A program made the translations under genes and the position numbers. Under the pieces are notes generated by a model. That model had not been told where the DNA came from. It searched no databases and saw only the letters and a program-made list of their open reading frames with translations. Positions 1 through 10,914 of a DNA stretch of 64,000 bases are shown piece after piece. This DNA is from Sphingomonadales bacterium (GTDB taxonomy: Bacteria; Pseudomonadota; Alphaproteobacteria; Sphingomonadales; Sphingomonadaceae), in contig JAIXPC010000011.1 in NCBI GenBank assembly GCA_027486415.1, positions 479,411 to 543,410 of the forward strand, read 5' to 3'. Position 1 is the first letter of the stretch; the number at the start of each line of letters is the position of its first letter.

Positions 1-829
1 CGGCATAATCCTTGTAGACGATCTCGTCGCCCTCGATCGCCGCGCCCACCGACGGCACGTCCTTCAGCGCCAGCACGACGGCCTTGGCAAAGAAGGACAT
101 GAAGCCGAGGCGGATGCCGTGCTTCTTTTCAAACATGTCCTTGTACTTGGCGCGGGCTTCGATCACGGCCGACATGTCGACATCGTTGAACGTCGTCAGC
201 ATCGCGGCGGTGTTCTGGGCTTCCTTCAGCCGGCGCGCGATGGTCTGGCGCAGACGGGTCATCTTCACCCGCTCCTCGCGGCGCGCGGCCGGAGCGGTAG
301 CAGCGATCGGCGCGGCAGCAGGAGCGGCAGCGGCGGGCGCCGACTTCACACGGGCGGTGCCGGCTTCGATCGCGGCGAGCACGTCGCCCTTGGTCAGGCG
401 GCCATCCTTGCCGGTGCCGCTGATGCTGGCGGGGTCGAGATTGTAGGTATCGAGAAGGCCGCGCACGGCCGGCGCAATGGCTTCGACAGCGGCGGGAGCG
501 CTGGTGGGCGCCGGAGCCGGAGCCGGCGCAGCAACCGGAGCCGGAGCCGGAGCCGGTGCAGCAGCAGCCGGAGCCGGGGCGGCGGCAACACCGCCTTCGA
601 CGATCTGGGCGATCAGTGCGCCCACCGTCACCGTGTCACCGGTCTTGAAGAACTGCTCGCCCATCACGCCGGCCACAGGTGCCGGCACTTCCACCGCCAC
701 CTTGTCGGTTTCCAGCGCCACGATGGCTTCGTCGGCAGCGACGGCCTCGCCCGGCTGTTTCAGCCACTGGCCAACGCTGGCTTCGGTGATGGATTCGCCC
801 AAGGCGGGCACGACGACATCGGTTGCCAT
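1..829 (-). CDS. sucB: Dihydrolipoamide succinyltransferase (E2 of 2-oxoglutarate dehydrogenase), C-terminal part outside window
   Basis: E2 core of the 2-oxoglutarate dehydrogenase complex, moving the succinyl group from E1 to CoA through a swinging lipoyl arm in the cytoplasm. The N-terminal lipoyl domain is visible, with the lipoyl-lysine motif ETDKV near residue 43, followed by a long Ala/Pro-rich flexible linker, a peripheral subunit-binding domain (around PAVRGLL...GKDGRLTKGDV) and the beginning of the catalytic acyltransferase domain (RRLKEAQ). The catalytic HxxxDG end is cut off by the window edge. The ATG at 829 lies 13 bases after the sucA stop, so the two genes are co-transcribed. 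The linker's repeated Ala-Pro runs are normal for this family. Confidence 0.95.
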   Translation of the reverse strand, partial: MATDVVVPALGESITEASVGQWLKQPGEAVAADEAIVALETDKVAVEVPAPVAGVMGEQFFKTGDTVTVGALIAQIVEGGVAAAPAPAAAAPAPAPAPVAAPAPAPAPTSAPAAVEAIAPAVRGLLDTYNLDPASISGTGKDGRLTKGDVLAAIEAGTARVKSAPAAAAPAAAPIAATAPAARREERVKMTRLRQTIARRLKEAQNTAAMLTTFNDVDMSAVIEARAKYKDMFEKKHGIRLGFMSFFAKAVVLALKDVPSVGAAIEGDEIVYKDYA

Positions 830-842
830 GTTCTTCGCTCTC

Positions 843-3656
843 TTACTTCTTCTTGAGGCCGCCACGGATGGCCGCCTTCACTTCGGTGCCGGTCGCACCC
901 AATGCTTCGGCGATCAGCTTGGCCTGTTCGGCATTGTGACGCTTCAAAAGGCCGGTGGCCGTGGCCGCGGCCGGCGCACGGCCGGCATAGACCGGGCGGC
1001 GATCCAGTGCGGCTTCGATCAGCGGGGCGACGAACGTCCACGCGCCGCCGTTCTGCGGTTCTTCCTGCGCCCACACCACGGTTTCGAGGTTGGGGAATTT
1101 CGCGGCATATTCGGCCACCACGTCGCCGGGGAACGGATACAGCTGTTCGACGCGCAGCAGATAGACGTCGTCGCGGCTTTCCTTCTCGCGCGCATCGAGC
1201 AGGTCATAATAGACCTTGCCCGTGCACAGCACGAGGCGGCGGATCTTCTGGGGATCACAGGGCGCGAGATCGTCAAGGCAGCGGTGGAAGCTCGTCGCCG
1301 GGCCCATTTCGGCCAGTGTCGACACCGCCCGCTTGTGGCGCAGCAGCGATTTCGGCGTGAACACCACCAACGGCTTGCGGAAATCGCGCAGCATCTGGCG
1401 GCGCAGCAGGTGGAAGAAATTGGCCGGGGTCGTGCAGTTGGCGACCTGGATATTGTCTTCCGCGCAAAGCGACAGGAACCGCTCGACACGGGCCGAGCTG
1501 TGTTCCGGCCCCTGCCCCTCGTATCCGTGCGGCAGCAGCATGACGAGGCCATTGGCGCGCAGCCACTTGATCTCGCCCGACACGATGAACTGGTCGATGA
1601 TGGTCTGGGCGCCGTTGACGAAGTCGCCGAACTGCGCCTCCCACAGGATCAGGCTCTTGGGATCGGCCAGCGCATAGCCATATTCGAAGCCGAGCACGCC
1701 GAATTCCGACAGCGGGCTGTCGAGCACGGTGAAGCCGGGATCGACCGAGGTGAGCGGCACGTAACGGCTGCCGTCCTTCTGGTCGGTCCACACCGCGTGG
1801 CGCTGGCTGAAGGTGCCGCGGCCGCAATCCTGGCCCGACAGGCGGACGCCATAGCCATCCTTCAAGAGCGTGCCGAAGGCCAGCGCTTCGCCGGTGGCCC
1901 AATCGATGTTGGTGCCGGACGAGAACATCTCGGCCTTGGCATCGAGGACGCGGGCCAGCGTGCGGTGGATGTGGAAGCCATCGGGCACGGTGGTCAGCGC
2001 CTTGCCAACCTCGTGCAGATCGGTGGTCGAAACGCCGGTCATCGCCGCGCGACGGCTGTCGATCGCCTCCTTGGGGCGGCCAAGACCTGCCCAGCGCCCG
2101 CCGAACCAGTCGGCCACGTTGGCCTTGAACCCGGCGGCGGCTTCGAAATCGCCTTCCAGCGTGTTCACATAGGCATCGATCATCGCCTTGTAGGCATCGG
2201 GGGAAACAACGCCTTCGCGCGCCAGGCGCTCGGCGTACAGCTCGCTCACCGGCTTCTTCTTGCCGATGACGGCATACATCTGCGGCTGGGTGAAGCTCGG
2301 CTCGTCGCTTTCGTTGTGGCCAAAGCGGCGATAGCACCACATGTCGATGACGACATCGCGGCCAAAGCGCTGGCGGAATTCGGTGGCGACCTTGGTGGCG
2401 AAGGTGACGGCTTCGGGATCATCGCCGTTGACGTGGAAGATCGGCGCCTGGACGATCTTGGCCACATCCGACGGATAGGGCGACGAGCGCGCAAACTGGG
2501 GACTGGTGGTGAAGCCGACCTGGTTGTTGACGACGAAGTGGATGGTGCCGCCGGTGCCATAGCCCTTGAGGCCGGAGAAGCCGAAGCATTCCGCCACGAT
2601 GCCCTGGCCGGCAAAGGCGGCATCGCCGTGCAGCAGCACCGGCATCACCGCCTTGCGATCCGTGTCGCCCATCATGGTCTGGATGGCGCGCACCTTGCCC
2701 AGCACGACCGGATCGACCGCTTCGAGGTGCGACGGGTTGGGCACCAGGCTGAGGTGCACCTTGTTGCCATCAAATTCGCGATCGGTGCTGGTGCCGAGGT
2801 GATATTTGACGTCACCCGAACCGCCAACATCATCGGGGTTGGACGAGCCGCCGGCAAATTCGTGGAAGATGGTGCGGAACGGCTTTTGCATGACGTTCGC
2901 GAGCATGTTGAGGCGGCCACGGTGCGGCATGCCGAACACGATTTCGGTGATGCCCAGCGCGCCGCCGACCTTGATGATCGATTCCATCGCCGGGATCATG
3001 GCTTCGCCGCCATCAAGGCCGAACCGCTTGGTGCCGACATATTTGCGGCCCAGGAACTTCTCGAACTGCTCGGCTTCCACCAATTTGTTCAGGATTGCCC
3101 GCTTCCCATTGGCGGTGAAGTGGATTTCCTTGTCGCGGCCTTCGAACTTTTCCTGCAGGAAACGACGTTCCTCGACGTCGTTGATGTGCATATACTCCAG
3201 GCCGACGTTGCCGCAGTAATTGCGCTGCAGGATGCCGACCAGTTCACGGATGGTGGCCGATTGCAGGCCGAGCGCGCCGCCGATGTGCACCGGGCGATCG
3301 AGATCATTGTCACCAAACCCATGATAGCCGGGCGTGAGATCGGCCGGCAGATCGCGCGTGGCGAGGCCCAGCGGATCCAGATTGGCGGCAAGGTGGCCGC
3401 GCACGCGATAGGTGCGGATCAGCATCAGCGCATTGATCGAATCCTGCGCCGCCCGCGCGATATCCTCGGGCGTGGCACCGGCGGCAGCAGCCGCCGCCGC
3501 AGCGCGTCCCGCCGTCTTGGCCGTGCTTTCCGCAAACATGCCGGCCGCATCCAGCCCGCGCGTCAGGTCATCGCCGGGCAGGATCGGCCAGTTCGCTCGC
3601 GCCCAACTTGGCCCCTGCCGGTCTTCCGGTCCAGGCAACAGGGCTTCGCTATCCAT
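843..3656 (-). CDS. sucA: 2-oxoglutarate dehydrogenase E1 component
   Basis: Thiamine-diphosphate-dependent decarboxylase that starts the 2-oxoglutarate dehydrogenase reaction and passes the succinyl group to SucB. It is about 937 residues, the usual length. Characteristic segments include MPHRGRLNML, the ThDP-binding stretch GDAAFAGQG, the GDDPEAV segment and the E1 C-terminal stretch ILWEAQFGDF. The reading frame is open further upstream to 3737, but I chose the ATG at 3656 because a GAGGAAG ribosome site sits just ahead of it and the residues MDSEALL resemble the family's N terminus. It lies 90 bases downstream of sucD and 13 bases upstream of sucB on the same strand. Confidence 0.96.
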   Translation of the reverse strand: MDSEALLPGPEDRQGPSWARANWPILPGDDLTRGLDAAGMFAESTAKTAGRAAAAAAAAGATPEDIARAAQDSINALMLIRTYRVRGHLAANLDPLGLATRDLPADLTPGYHGFGDNDLDRPVHIGGALGLQSATIRELVGILQRNYCGNVGLEYMHINDVEERRFLQEKFEGRDKEIHFTANGKRAILNKLVEAEQFEKFLGRKYVGTKRFGLDGGEAMIPAMESIIKVGGALGITEIVFGMPHRGRLNMLANVMQKPFRTIFHEFAGGSSNPDDVGGSGDVKYHLGTSTDREFDGNKVHLSLVPNPSHLEAVDPVVLGKVRAIQTMMGDTDRKAVMPVLLHGDAAFAGQGIVAECFGFSGLKGYGTGGTIHFVVNNQVGFTTSPQFARSSPYPSDVAKIVQAPIFHVNGDDPEAVTFATKVATEFRQRFGRDVVIDMWCYRRFGHNESDEPSFTQPQMYAVIGKKKPVSELYAERLAREGVVSPDAYKAMIDAYVNTLEGDFEAAAGFKANVADWFGGRWAGLGRPKEAIDSRRAAMTGVSTTDLHEVGKALTTVPDGFHIHRTLARVLDAKAEMFSSGTNIDWATGEALAFGTLLKDGYGVRLSGQDCGRGTFSQRHAVWTDQKDGSRYVPLTSVDPGFTVLDSPLSEFGVLGFEYGYALADPKSLILWEAQFGDFVNGAQTIIDQFIVSGEIKWLRANGLVMLLPHGYEGQGPEHSSARVERFLSLCAEDNIQVANCTTPANFFHLLRRQMLRDFRKPLVVFTPKSLLRHKRAVSTLAEMGPATSFHRCLDDLAPCDPQKIRRLVLCTGKVYYDLLDAREKESRDDVYLLRVEQLYPFPGDVVAEYAAKFPNLETVVWAQEEPQNGGAWTFVAPLIEAALDRRPVYAGRAPAAATATGLLKRHNAEQAKLIAEALGATGTEVKAAIRGGLKKK

Positions 3657-3746
3657 CGTCACTTCCTCACACGGACTGGCTGATACGGTAACGGCAGCCA
3701 GCCCCGATGTCATGCCAAAGCCGCACATGGCAGCCATGCATGGTTG

Positions 3747-4631
3747 TTAGCCTTTCAACACCTCGACCAGCGTTTCGCCCAGCAGCGACGGCGACGGCGA
3801 GACGCGGATGCCGGCGGCTTCCATCGCCGCGATCTTGCTTTCGGCGTCACCCTTGCCGCCCGACACGATGGCGCCAGCATGGCCCATGCGGCGTCCGGGA
3901 GGCGCGGTGCGGCCGGCGATGAAGCCGACCATCGGCTTCTTGCGGCCGCGCCTGGCTTCGTCGATCAGAAACTGCGCCGCCTGCTCCTCGGCATCGCCGC
4001 CGATTTCGCCGATCATGATGATCGATTGGGTGGCGTCGTCTTTCAGGAACAGCTCCAGCACGTCGATGAAGTTGGTGCCGTTGACCGGGTCGCCGCCGAT
4101 GCCGACAGCGGTGGTCTGGCCGAGGCCCACGTTGGTGGTCTGGTGCACGGCCTCATAGGTGAGCGTGCCGGAACGCGAGACCACGCCGACGCTGCCCTTG
4201 CGGAAGATGTTGCCCGGCATGATGCCGATCTTGCACTCACCCGGCGTCAGCACGCCGGGGCAGTTCGGCCCGATCAGGCGGGTTTTCGAACCCTGCAGCG
4301 CGCGCTTGACGCGCACCATGTCGAGTACCGGGATGCCTTCGGTGATGCAGACGACCAGCGGCATTTCGGCGGCAATGGCCTCGCAGATGGCATCGGCAGC
4401 GCCGGGCGGCGGCACATAGATGACGGACGCATCAGCGCCGGTCGCCTCACGCGCCTGCGCCACGGTGTCGAACACCGGCAGATTGAGATGGGTGGAACCG
4501 CCCTTCCCCGGCGCGGTGCCGCCGACGACCTTGGTGCCATAGGCGATGGCCTGTTCCGAATGGAACGTGCCCTGCTTGCCGGTGAAGCCCTGCGTGATGA
4601 CGCGGGTGTTGGCGTTGACGAGAATGGACAT
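3747..4631 (-). CDS. sucD: Succinyl-CoA synthetase, alpha subunit
   Basis: Alpha subunit of succinate-CoA ligase, which converts succinyl-CoA to succinate with substrate-level phosphorylation. The protein is 294 residues, full length. The N-terminal CoA-binding Rossmann segment ([10 protein letters not shown]) and the phosphorylated active-site histidine in [10 protein letters not shown] (His251) are present, as is GPNCPGV at about 121. The start codon overlaps the sucC stop by one base (TGATG), indicating translational coupling and fixed stoichiometry of the two subunits. Confidence 0.97.
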   Translation of the reverse strand: MSILVNANTRVITQGFTGKQGTFHSEQAIAYGTKVVGGTAPGKGGSTHLNLPVFDTVAQAREATGADASVIYVPPPGAADAICEAIAAEMPLVVCITEGIPVLDMVRVKRALQGSKTRLIGPNCPGVLTPGECKIGIMPGNIFRKGSVGVVSRSGTLTYEAVHQTTNVGLGQTTAVGIGGDPVNGTNFIDVLELFLKDDATQSIIMIGEIGGDAEEQAAQFLIDEARRGRKKPMVGFIAGRTAPPGRRMGHAGAIVSGGKGDAESKIAAMEAAGIRVSPSPSLLGETLVEVLKG

Positions 4632-5830
4632 CAGGCGGCCTTCTTCACTTCGGCGACGATCTTGGCCGCCGCATCACCCAGATTGTCGGCCGAGACGATC
4701 GGCAGGCCGGAGCCCGCGAGGATCTGCTTGCCGAGTTCGACGTTGGTGCCCTCAAGGCGCACCACCAGCGGCACCGCCAGGCTGACTTCCTTCGCAGCGG
4801 CGATGATGCCTTCCGCGATGATGTCGCAGCGCATGATGCCACCGAAGATGTTGACCAGGATGCCCTTCACCGCCGGATCCTGCAGGATCAGCTTGAAGGC
4901 GGCCGTCACCTTCTCCTTGGTGGCGCCGCCACCGACATCGAGGAAGTTGGCCGGCTCGGCGCCGTTCAGCTTGATGATGTCCATGGTGGCCATGGCAAGG
5001 CCGGCACCGTTGACGAGGCAGCCGATGTCGCCATCCAGCTTGATGAAGGCCAGATCATATTTGCTGGCTTCCACTTCCGCCGGGTCTTCCTCGGTCAGGT
5101 CGCGCAGCTCGGCCAGATCGGGGTGGCGATACATGGCGTTCGAATCAAAGCCGACCTTGGCATCGAGCACCATCAGCTTGCCATCATCCGTGATCGCCAG
5201 CGGGTTGATCTCGATCTGCGAGGCATCGGTGCCGAGGAAGGCATCATAGAGCTTCAGCGTCACGCTTTCGGCCTGCTTGGCAAGATCGCCCGACAGGCCG
5301 AGGGCGGCCGCCACGGCGCGGCCATGGTGCGGCATGACGCCGGTGGCCGGATCGATGGTGATTGTGTGGATCTTCTCCGGGTGGCGGTGGGCCACCTCCT
5401 CGATGTCCATGCCGCCTTCGGTCGATGCCACGATGGCGATGCGACCCGTGGCGCGATCGACCAGCATGGCGAGATAGAATTCCTTGGCGATATCGACGCC
5501 GTCAGTGACATAGAGGCGGTTGACCTGCTTGCCGGCCGGGCCGGTCTGGATCGTCACCAGGGTGTTGCCCAGCATGTCGGTGGCGGCAGCGCGCACCTCA
5601 TCGGCAGTCTTCGCCAGACGAACGCCGCCCTTGGCTTCTGGCGGCAGTTCCTTGAACTTGCCCTTGCCGCGGCCGCCAGCGTGGATCTGCGCCTTCACCA
5701 CGTAAAGCGGGCCGGGCAGCGCGCCGACAGCAGCCACGGCTTCGTCAACGCTCATTGCGGCGACACCGGCGGGAACCGGGACGCCATATTTGGCCAGCAG
5801 TTCCTTGGCCTGGTACTCGTGGATATTCAT
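4631..5830 (-). CDS. sucC: Succinyl-CoA synthetase, beta subunit
   Basis: ADP/GDP-forming beta subunit of succinate-CoA ligase, 399 residues, with an N-terminal ATP-grasp domain starting at the typical [12 protein letters not shown] and a C-terminal ligase domain containing the GGGATKEKV and [10 protein letters not shown] signatures. A GAGGGATAG ribosome site precedes the ATG. It sits 41 bases downstream of mdh and overlaps sucD by one base, so mdh-sucC-sucD-sucA-sucB reads as one operon, the common alphaproteobacterial arrangement. Confidence 0.97.
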   Translation of the reverse strand: MNIHEYQAKELLAKYGVPVPAGVAAMSVDEAVAAVGALPGPLYVVKAQIHAGGRGKGKFKELPPEAKGGVRLAKTADEVRAAATDMLGNTLVTIQTGPAGKQVNRLYVTDGVDIAKEFYLAMLVDRATGRIAIVASTEGGMDIEEVAHRHPEKIHTITIDPATGVMPHHGRAVAAALGLSGDLAKQAESVTLKLYDAFLGTDASQIEINPLAITDDGKLMVLDAKVGFDSNAMYRHPDLAELRDLTEEDPAEVEASKYDLAFIKLDGDIGCLVNGAGLAMATMDIIKLNGAEPANFLDVGGGATKEKVTAAFKLILQDPAVKGILVNIFGGIMRCDIIAEGIIAAAKEVSLAVPLVVRLEGTNVELGKQILAGSGLPIVSADNLGDAAAKIVAEVKKAA

Positions 5831-5871
5831 CTTCTATCCCTCGTTCGTCGCCTGTTGCCGACTGGTGTGTG

Positions 5872-6963
<1,092 letters not shown>

Positions 6964-8097
6964 TCAATCCCCGTGGCCAAGCGCCAGATAATGTTCGGAT
7001 TGCATCTCGATCAGGCGGCTCGCGGTGCGTTCAAATTCGAAACTGCTGTCGCCGGCGACATAGAGCTGCGCCGGTTCGGCATCGGCCGCGGCGACCAGCT
7101 TGACCTTCTGTTCGTAGAGCGCGTCGATCAGGTGGATGAAACGGATCGCCTCGTTGCGGTTTTCCGGGCCCATCACCGGGATGCCGACGATGAAGACGGT
7201 GTGGTAATGGCGGGCAATGGCCAGATAGTCGGCTGCGCCCAGCGGCTGGCGACACAGGCGGGCAAAGCTGAACACGGCGACGCCTTTCAGCGATTTTGGC
7301 ACGTGCAAGCTGCGTCCGCCGGGCAGCGGCAGTTCGGCGGTTGGCACATGGGCGCGATCTTCCGGCGGATAATCCGTCATCCGGAAAAACGCGGCCGACA
7401 TTGCGGCGCTGGCCTCTGGCCCGTTCGGCACGTGCCACATGCGCGTGCCCGACAGGCGCGCCAGGCGGTAATCGGTCGGGCCGTCCAGCGTCACCACGTC
7501 CAGACGCGCCTCGATCAGCGCAATGAAGGGCAGGAACAGGTGGCGGTTGAGGCCATCCTTGTAGAGATCGCGCGGTGGCCGGTTGCTGGTGGTGACAACC
7601 GTGACACCCTTGTCCATCAGCGCGGTGAACAGGCGGCTGACGATGGCCGCATCGGCAATGTCCTTGACCTGCATTTCATCAAAGCACAGCAGGCGCGCGC
7701 CGCTGGCGATGGTTTCAGCGACGCTGATCAGCGGATCGCCATCGCCGGCCTGCCGGCGGGCGTGGATGGCGCCGTGCACTTCGGCCATGAATTCGTGAAA
7801 GTGGACGCGGCGCTTGGGTGAAACGGTGGACGCGGCGAAGAACAGGTCCATCGCCATCGATTTGCCGCGGCCAACCCCGCCCCAAATGTAGAGGCCGCGC
7901 GGCGGCGGCGGTGCCTTGCCGAACAGCCGCCCCAAAAGGCCGGGTGATGGCTGCGGGGCCAAGTCAGTCTCGAGGGCGGCGAGGCGGTCAATCACCGCCT
8001 TTTGCGCCGGATCGGGCTTCAGCTCGCCCGCCGCCACGAGCGCGGCGTAGCGGGCGACAATGTCAGTCAACCTGGGTTTCCCCCGGCCGCGTGGCAT
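6964..8097 (-). CDS. zapE: Cell division protein ZapE / AFG1-like ATPase
   Basis: P-loop ATPase of the AFG1 family, known in bacteria as ZapE, which associates with the FtsZ ring, and in mitochondria as a factor in respiratory protein turnover. About 377 residues. The Walker A motif GGVGRGKS, the Walker B-type LLCFDEMQV and the sensor TTSNRPP are clear. The start is ambiguous: the ATG at 8097 lies inside the thioesterase gene, while a TTG near 8070 with a GGGGGAAA site would also give a family-like N terminus. It is directly upstream of mdh on the same strand with a 129-base gap. Confidence 0.9.
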   Translation of the reverse strand: MPRGRGKPRLTDIVARYAALVAAGELKPDPAQKAVIDRLAALETDLAPQPSPGLLGRLFGKAPPPPRGLYIWGGVGRGKSMAMDLFFAASTVSPKRRVHFHEFMAEVHGAIHARRQAGDGDPLISVAETIASGARLLCFDEMQVKDIADAAIVSRLFTALMDKGVTVVTTSNRPPRDLYKDGLNRHLFLPFIALIEARLDVVTLDGPTDYRLARLSGTRMWHVPNGPEASAAMSAAFFRMTDYPPEDRAHVPTAELPLPGGRSLHVPKSLKGVAVFSFARLCRQPLGAADYLAIARHYHTVFIVGIPVMGPENRNEAIRFIHLIDALYEQKVKLVAAADAEPAQLYVAGDSSFEFERTASRLIEMQSEHYLALGHGD

Positions 8098-8548
8098 GGC
8101 CTTCGCCGGTGGGCCGGGCGGCGCGCGGGATTTTCCGCATCGTGCCGGTGAAGCTGGCAAGGTTGACGCCATCCTGCGTGACGAGGCCGCGCACGAACAG
8201 CATCTTGCCGGTTTCCTTCAGTATCTCGCCGTGCGCCTCGATGGGCTTGCCGACGATCCCGGCCGACAGGAAATCGGTGGCGCAACTGAGCGTTACGGCA
8301 GCGGAATTTTCCAGCTGGCGGAAGATGAAGGCAAACATCGCCATGTCGATGAACGACATGATGAAGCCGCCGTGCAGATAGCCAAGGCCGTTCGAATGTT
8401 TGCGCGCGGTTTCCATGCGGCATTCGACGCCGCGCGGCCCTTCCCGGAAGAAGAAATCGCCGAGCATCGAGGCAAAGCGCCCGTCGGGATCGCGGCGCCA
8501 GGTGGTCCACCCCGCGTTGGGGCCTTCGGTGAAGGTTTCACGTGACAT
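8063..8548 (-). CDS. PaaI-type hotdog-fold thioesterase
   Basis: Small hotdog-fold protein of 161 residues, likely an acyl-CoA thioesterase of the PaaI/DUF4442-like group. The central helix motif of the fold is seen in LGYLHGGFIMSFIDMA, where HGG is the usual hotdog catalytic/CoA-contact signature, followed by strands ending in SFTGTMRKI. Substrate cannot be inferred. Its 3' end overlaps the start of zapE by up to 35 bases, so the two are probably translated from the same mRNA. The ATG at 8548 is preferred over an upstream-open frame because the residues before it are not hotdog-like. Confidence 0.8.
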   Translation of the reverse strand: MSRETFTEGPNAGWTTWRRDPDGRFASMLGDFFFREGPRGVECRMETARKHSNGLGYLHGGFIMSFIDMAMFAFIFRQLENSAAVTLSCATDFLSAGIVGKPIEAHGEILKETGKMLFVRGLVTQDGVNLASFTGTMRKIPRAARPTGEGHATRPGETQVD

Positions 8549-8589
8549 GGCACAAGCGGTTAGCCTTGCCTGCAGCCCACGTCCAGCCT

Positions 8590-9525
8590 TCAGCGTTGCA
8601 GTGCAGCAAGCGCCCATTGCGCGGCGGCGCGCCAGTGAAGGGGAGACAGGCGCAGGGCGGTGGCAAAGGCCACGCGCGCTTCGGCAAAGCGGCGCAGACG
8701 GCGCAGTTGCGACCCCATGACATAATGATGGCGCGCCAGCGTTCCGGGCCGTTCGGCCAGCGCCTCGCCATGCTTTTCCAGCAGGCGGCGGCGGCCGATG
8801 ATGCCCTTGCCCTGATCGCGGGTCAGGCTGTCCTTGCTGTCGTAGGCGATGGCCAGTGGCTGATCGCTGTAGTGGAAGCGCGCGCCGATCCGCGCGAGGC
8901 GCAGCACCAGGTCCCAATCCTGGAAGCGCGGCATGGCCGGATCAAAGCCCCCTGCCCGATCAAAGATCGCCCGCGTCATCGCCAGCGTCTGGGTGGAAAT
9001 GTGGCTGCTGCCCAGCAGCTGGTCATAGACATCGTGTGCCAGCTGCCAGCCCGGCGGCGGATAGAGGGTGCGCTGATCGCCATAGCGCTGATCCAGCTGG
9101 CAGAAGCTGACATCGGCGCGGGCCAGCACCTTCACGTGCAGTTCCAGAAGGCCGGGCTGCCATTCGTCATCACTGTCCTGAAAGGCGATCAGCGGGCTGC
9201 GCGCCATGCCGACCCCGGCGTTGCGGGCGGTGGGAGCGCCGGAATTGCGGCGCAGCTGGAACAGGGCGATGCGTGGATCGGCAATGCGCTGGATCACTGC
9301 CAGCGTATCGTCGGTGGAACCATCATCGACGATGATAATCTCGTGCCGGTCAAGCGTCTGGTTCCGGATGGAGGCGATGGCCCGGCCGATCACGCCGGCC
9401 CGGTTGTAACTGGGCATCACCACCGAAATCAGCGGACTGGGCGCAATGGCGGGACGGATGCAGACAAGATCCAAGCGGCGAGCTTTCGGTTGGGCAACAT
9501 ATTCACGTGGCAGAACGCCAGCCAT
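8590..9525 (-). CDS. Family 2 glycosyltransferase
   Basis: Cytoplasmic GT-A fold glycosyltransferase, 311 residues, using a nucleotide sugar. Visible signatures are the N-terminal ISVVMPSYNRAGVI, the IIIVDDGSTDDT nucleotide-binding stretch, the QDSDDEW metal-binding DxD-type motif and a WDLVLRL acceptor-site segment. The last 60 residues are Arg/Ala-rich and outside the core fold. The ATG at 9525 leaves only 14 bases to the divergent gene at 9540, so an internal TTG about 15-17 codons in is a plausible real start. It neighbours a beta-helix protein and a polysaccharide polymerase, pointing to envelope polysaccharide synthesis. Confidence 0.87.
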   Translation of the reverse strand: MAGVLPREYVAQPKARRLDLVCIRPAIAPSPLISVVMPSYNRAGVIGRAIASIRNQTLDRHEIIIVDDGSTDDTLAVIQRIADPRIALFQLRRNSGAPTARNAGVGMARSPLIAFQDSDDEWQPGLLELHVKVLARADVSFCQLDQRYGDQRTLYPPPGWQLAHDVYDQLLGSSHISTQTLAMTRAIFDRAGGFDPAMPRFQDWDLVLRLARIGARFHYSDQPLAIAYDSKDSLTRDQGKGIIGRRRLLEKHGEALAERPGTLARHHYVMGSQLRRLRRFAEARVAFATALRLSPLHWRAAAQWALAALQR

Positions 9526-9539
9526 GGTATCAATCCGTT

Positions 9540-10904
9540 ATGAAAAAGCGAATCATCGGCATGGGACTATTGCTGGCCGGCGGCGGCGCGATTGCGATCG
9601 GGCTGTTGCCGCAGCCATCATTGCTGGCGGCACAGGCGCGCGGCAATATCGTTGACGTGAACGATGCGGCCGCCCTGGCCAGCGCGCTGACATGGGCGCG
9701 GCCGGGCAGCACGATCCGGCTGGCACCGGGCCAATATCCCCGTCTGGTGGTGCGCCGCGAAGTGGACGGTGCGCCCATCCGCATCACCGGCCCGCGCAGC
9801 GCCATCTTTGACCAGGCGGTGTTCATGAAGGCGGCGGGCTGGCGGCTGGATGGCGTCACCATCATTGGCGGTGCGGGCCGGCTGATGCCGCTGGATATCG
9901 CCAGTTCGCGCGACATCGCGGTTTCGAACGTGCTGCTGACGGGATCGACGCCGGGCCCGGGGCCGGGCGACGAGGAATCGAACGGTTTCGTGGTGCGCGG
10001 CAGTGAAGCCATCGTGGTGGCCGGATCAGAGGTGACGCACGTGAAGCAGATTGCCGGCCTGCGTGACAGTTTCGGCGTGGTGATCGAAGGCAATCGCTTT
10101 ACCAATTCGCGCGAGGGCCTGATGGTGCGCGCCAACCACGGCCTCATCATCCGGCACAACCTGTTCCAGGGCTGGAAGCCGCGGTTCGACAAGTTCGAGC
10201 ACCCCGACATGATCCAGTTCTTCACCCAGCACGTGCCGACCGGATCATCGATGGTGACGATCGAGGGCAATTATCTGTCTGCCGGCGAGGATCGCGCCGT
10301 CCAGGGCATCTTCATTCGCGCCGAAGCCTATGAGAACGGCAAGCAACCGCTTGGTTACCATCGCAATTTCGTGATCCGTCACAATATCTACTTCGGATCG
10401 TCGCGGCACGGCATCTCCACGTCGAACGTGCGCGGGCTGATATCGGAAAACAACACGGTGATCGGATCGCCGCACGCATTCACCGGCAACGTGCCGCGCG
10501 ATCCCACCGGCAAATCCAGCTATGGCTGGCAGCCGGCGATGCTGATCACCAACCTGACGTGGGGTCGCGTCGCCAACAACATCAGCGCGCTGATGGCGAT
10601 CCGGCCGGAAGCGTCGCGCACGCAGGACGTGAACAACTTCATCTACAAGCCGCGTGATCCGGCCGATGGGCGCAACCCGGGCAAGAGCTTCAATGCGCCG
10701 CTGACGGCCGGCGACCTGCCGATTTCGGCCTTTGCCATCCGGGCCGGATCGGATGCCGCCAAGGCCGGACGCGGTGCCGATGTGCGCCGGGTCGGCCCGG
10801 ATGCGGCGATCACCGATATCGAAGCGCTGGCGCGCGAGGCACGGGCGCTGGCCGCCGCCGCGCGCCAGCAGGATCTGACCAGCGACCTGCCGCCGCCGAC
10901 CTGA
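9540..10904 (+). CDS. Secreted right-handed parallel beta-helix protein
   Basis: 454-residue protein with an N-terminal signal or anchor segment (MKKRIIGMGLLLAGGG then a hydrophobic stretch to about 30). The body shows repeated short strands with Asn/Gly turns typical of PbH1 parallel beta-helix repeats (FVVRGSEAIVV, VVIEGNRF, LIIRHNLF, VTIEGNYL, FVIRHNIYFG, LISENNTV), as in pectate-lyase, epimerase or phage-tailspike-like folds. It is therefore likely an exported carbohydrate-binding or carbohydrate-modifying protein; catalytic residues cannot be assigned. It lies between a GT2 gene and an O-antigen-ligase-like gene, both on the opposite strand, which supports a polysaccharide substrate. Confidence 0.8.
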   Translation: MKKRIIGMGLLLAGGGAIAIGLLPQPSLLAAQARGNIVDVNDAAALASALTWARPGSTIRLAPGQYPRLVVRREVDGAPIRITGPRSAIFDQAVFMKAAGWRLDGVTIIGGAGRLMPLDIASSRDIAVSNVLLTGSTPGPGPGDEESNGFVVRGSEAIVVAGSEVTHVKQIAGLRDSFGVVIEGNRFTNSREGLMVRANHGLIIRHNLFQGWKPRFDKFEHPDMIQFFTQHVPTGSSMVTIEGNYLSAGEDRAVQGIFIRAEAYENGKQPLGYHRNFVIRHNIYFGSSRHGISTSNVRGLISENNTVIGSPHAFTGNVPRDPTGKSSYGWQPAMLITNLTWGRVANNISALMAIRPEASRTQDVNNFIYKPRDPADGRNPGKSFNAPLTAGDLPISAFAIRAGSDAAKAGRGADVRRVGPDAAITDIEALAREARALAAAARQQDLTSDLPPPT

Positions 10905-10914
10905 GGTCGAGGCC

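Noticed and set aside
477-3683. A very long rightward open frame antisense to sucA and sucB
   Set aside because: It runs opposite to clear family matches, its product is repetitive Arg/His/Gly-rich text without domains, and such shadows are expected in GC-rich codon-biased genes.
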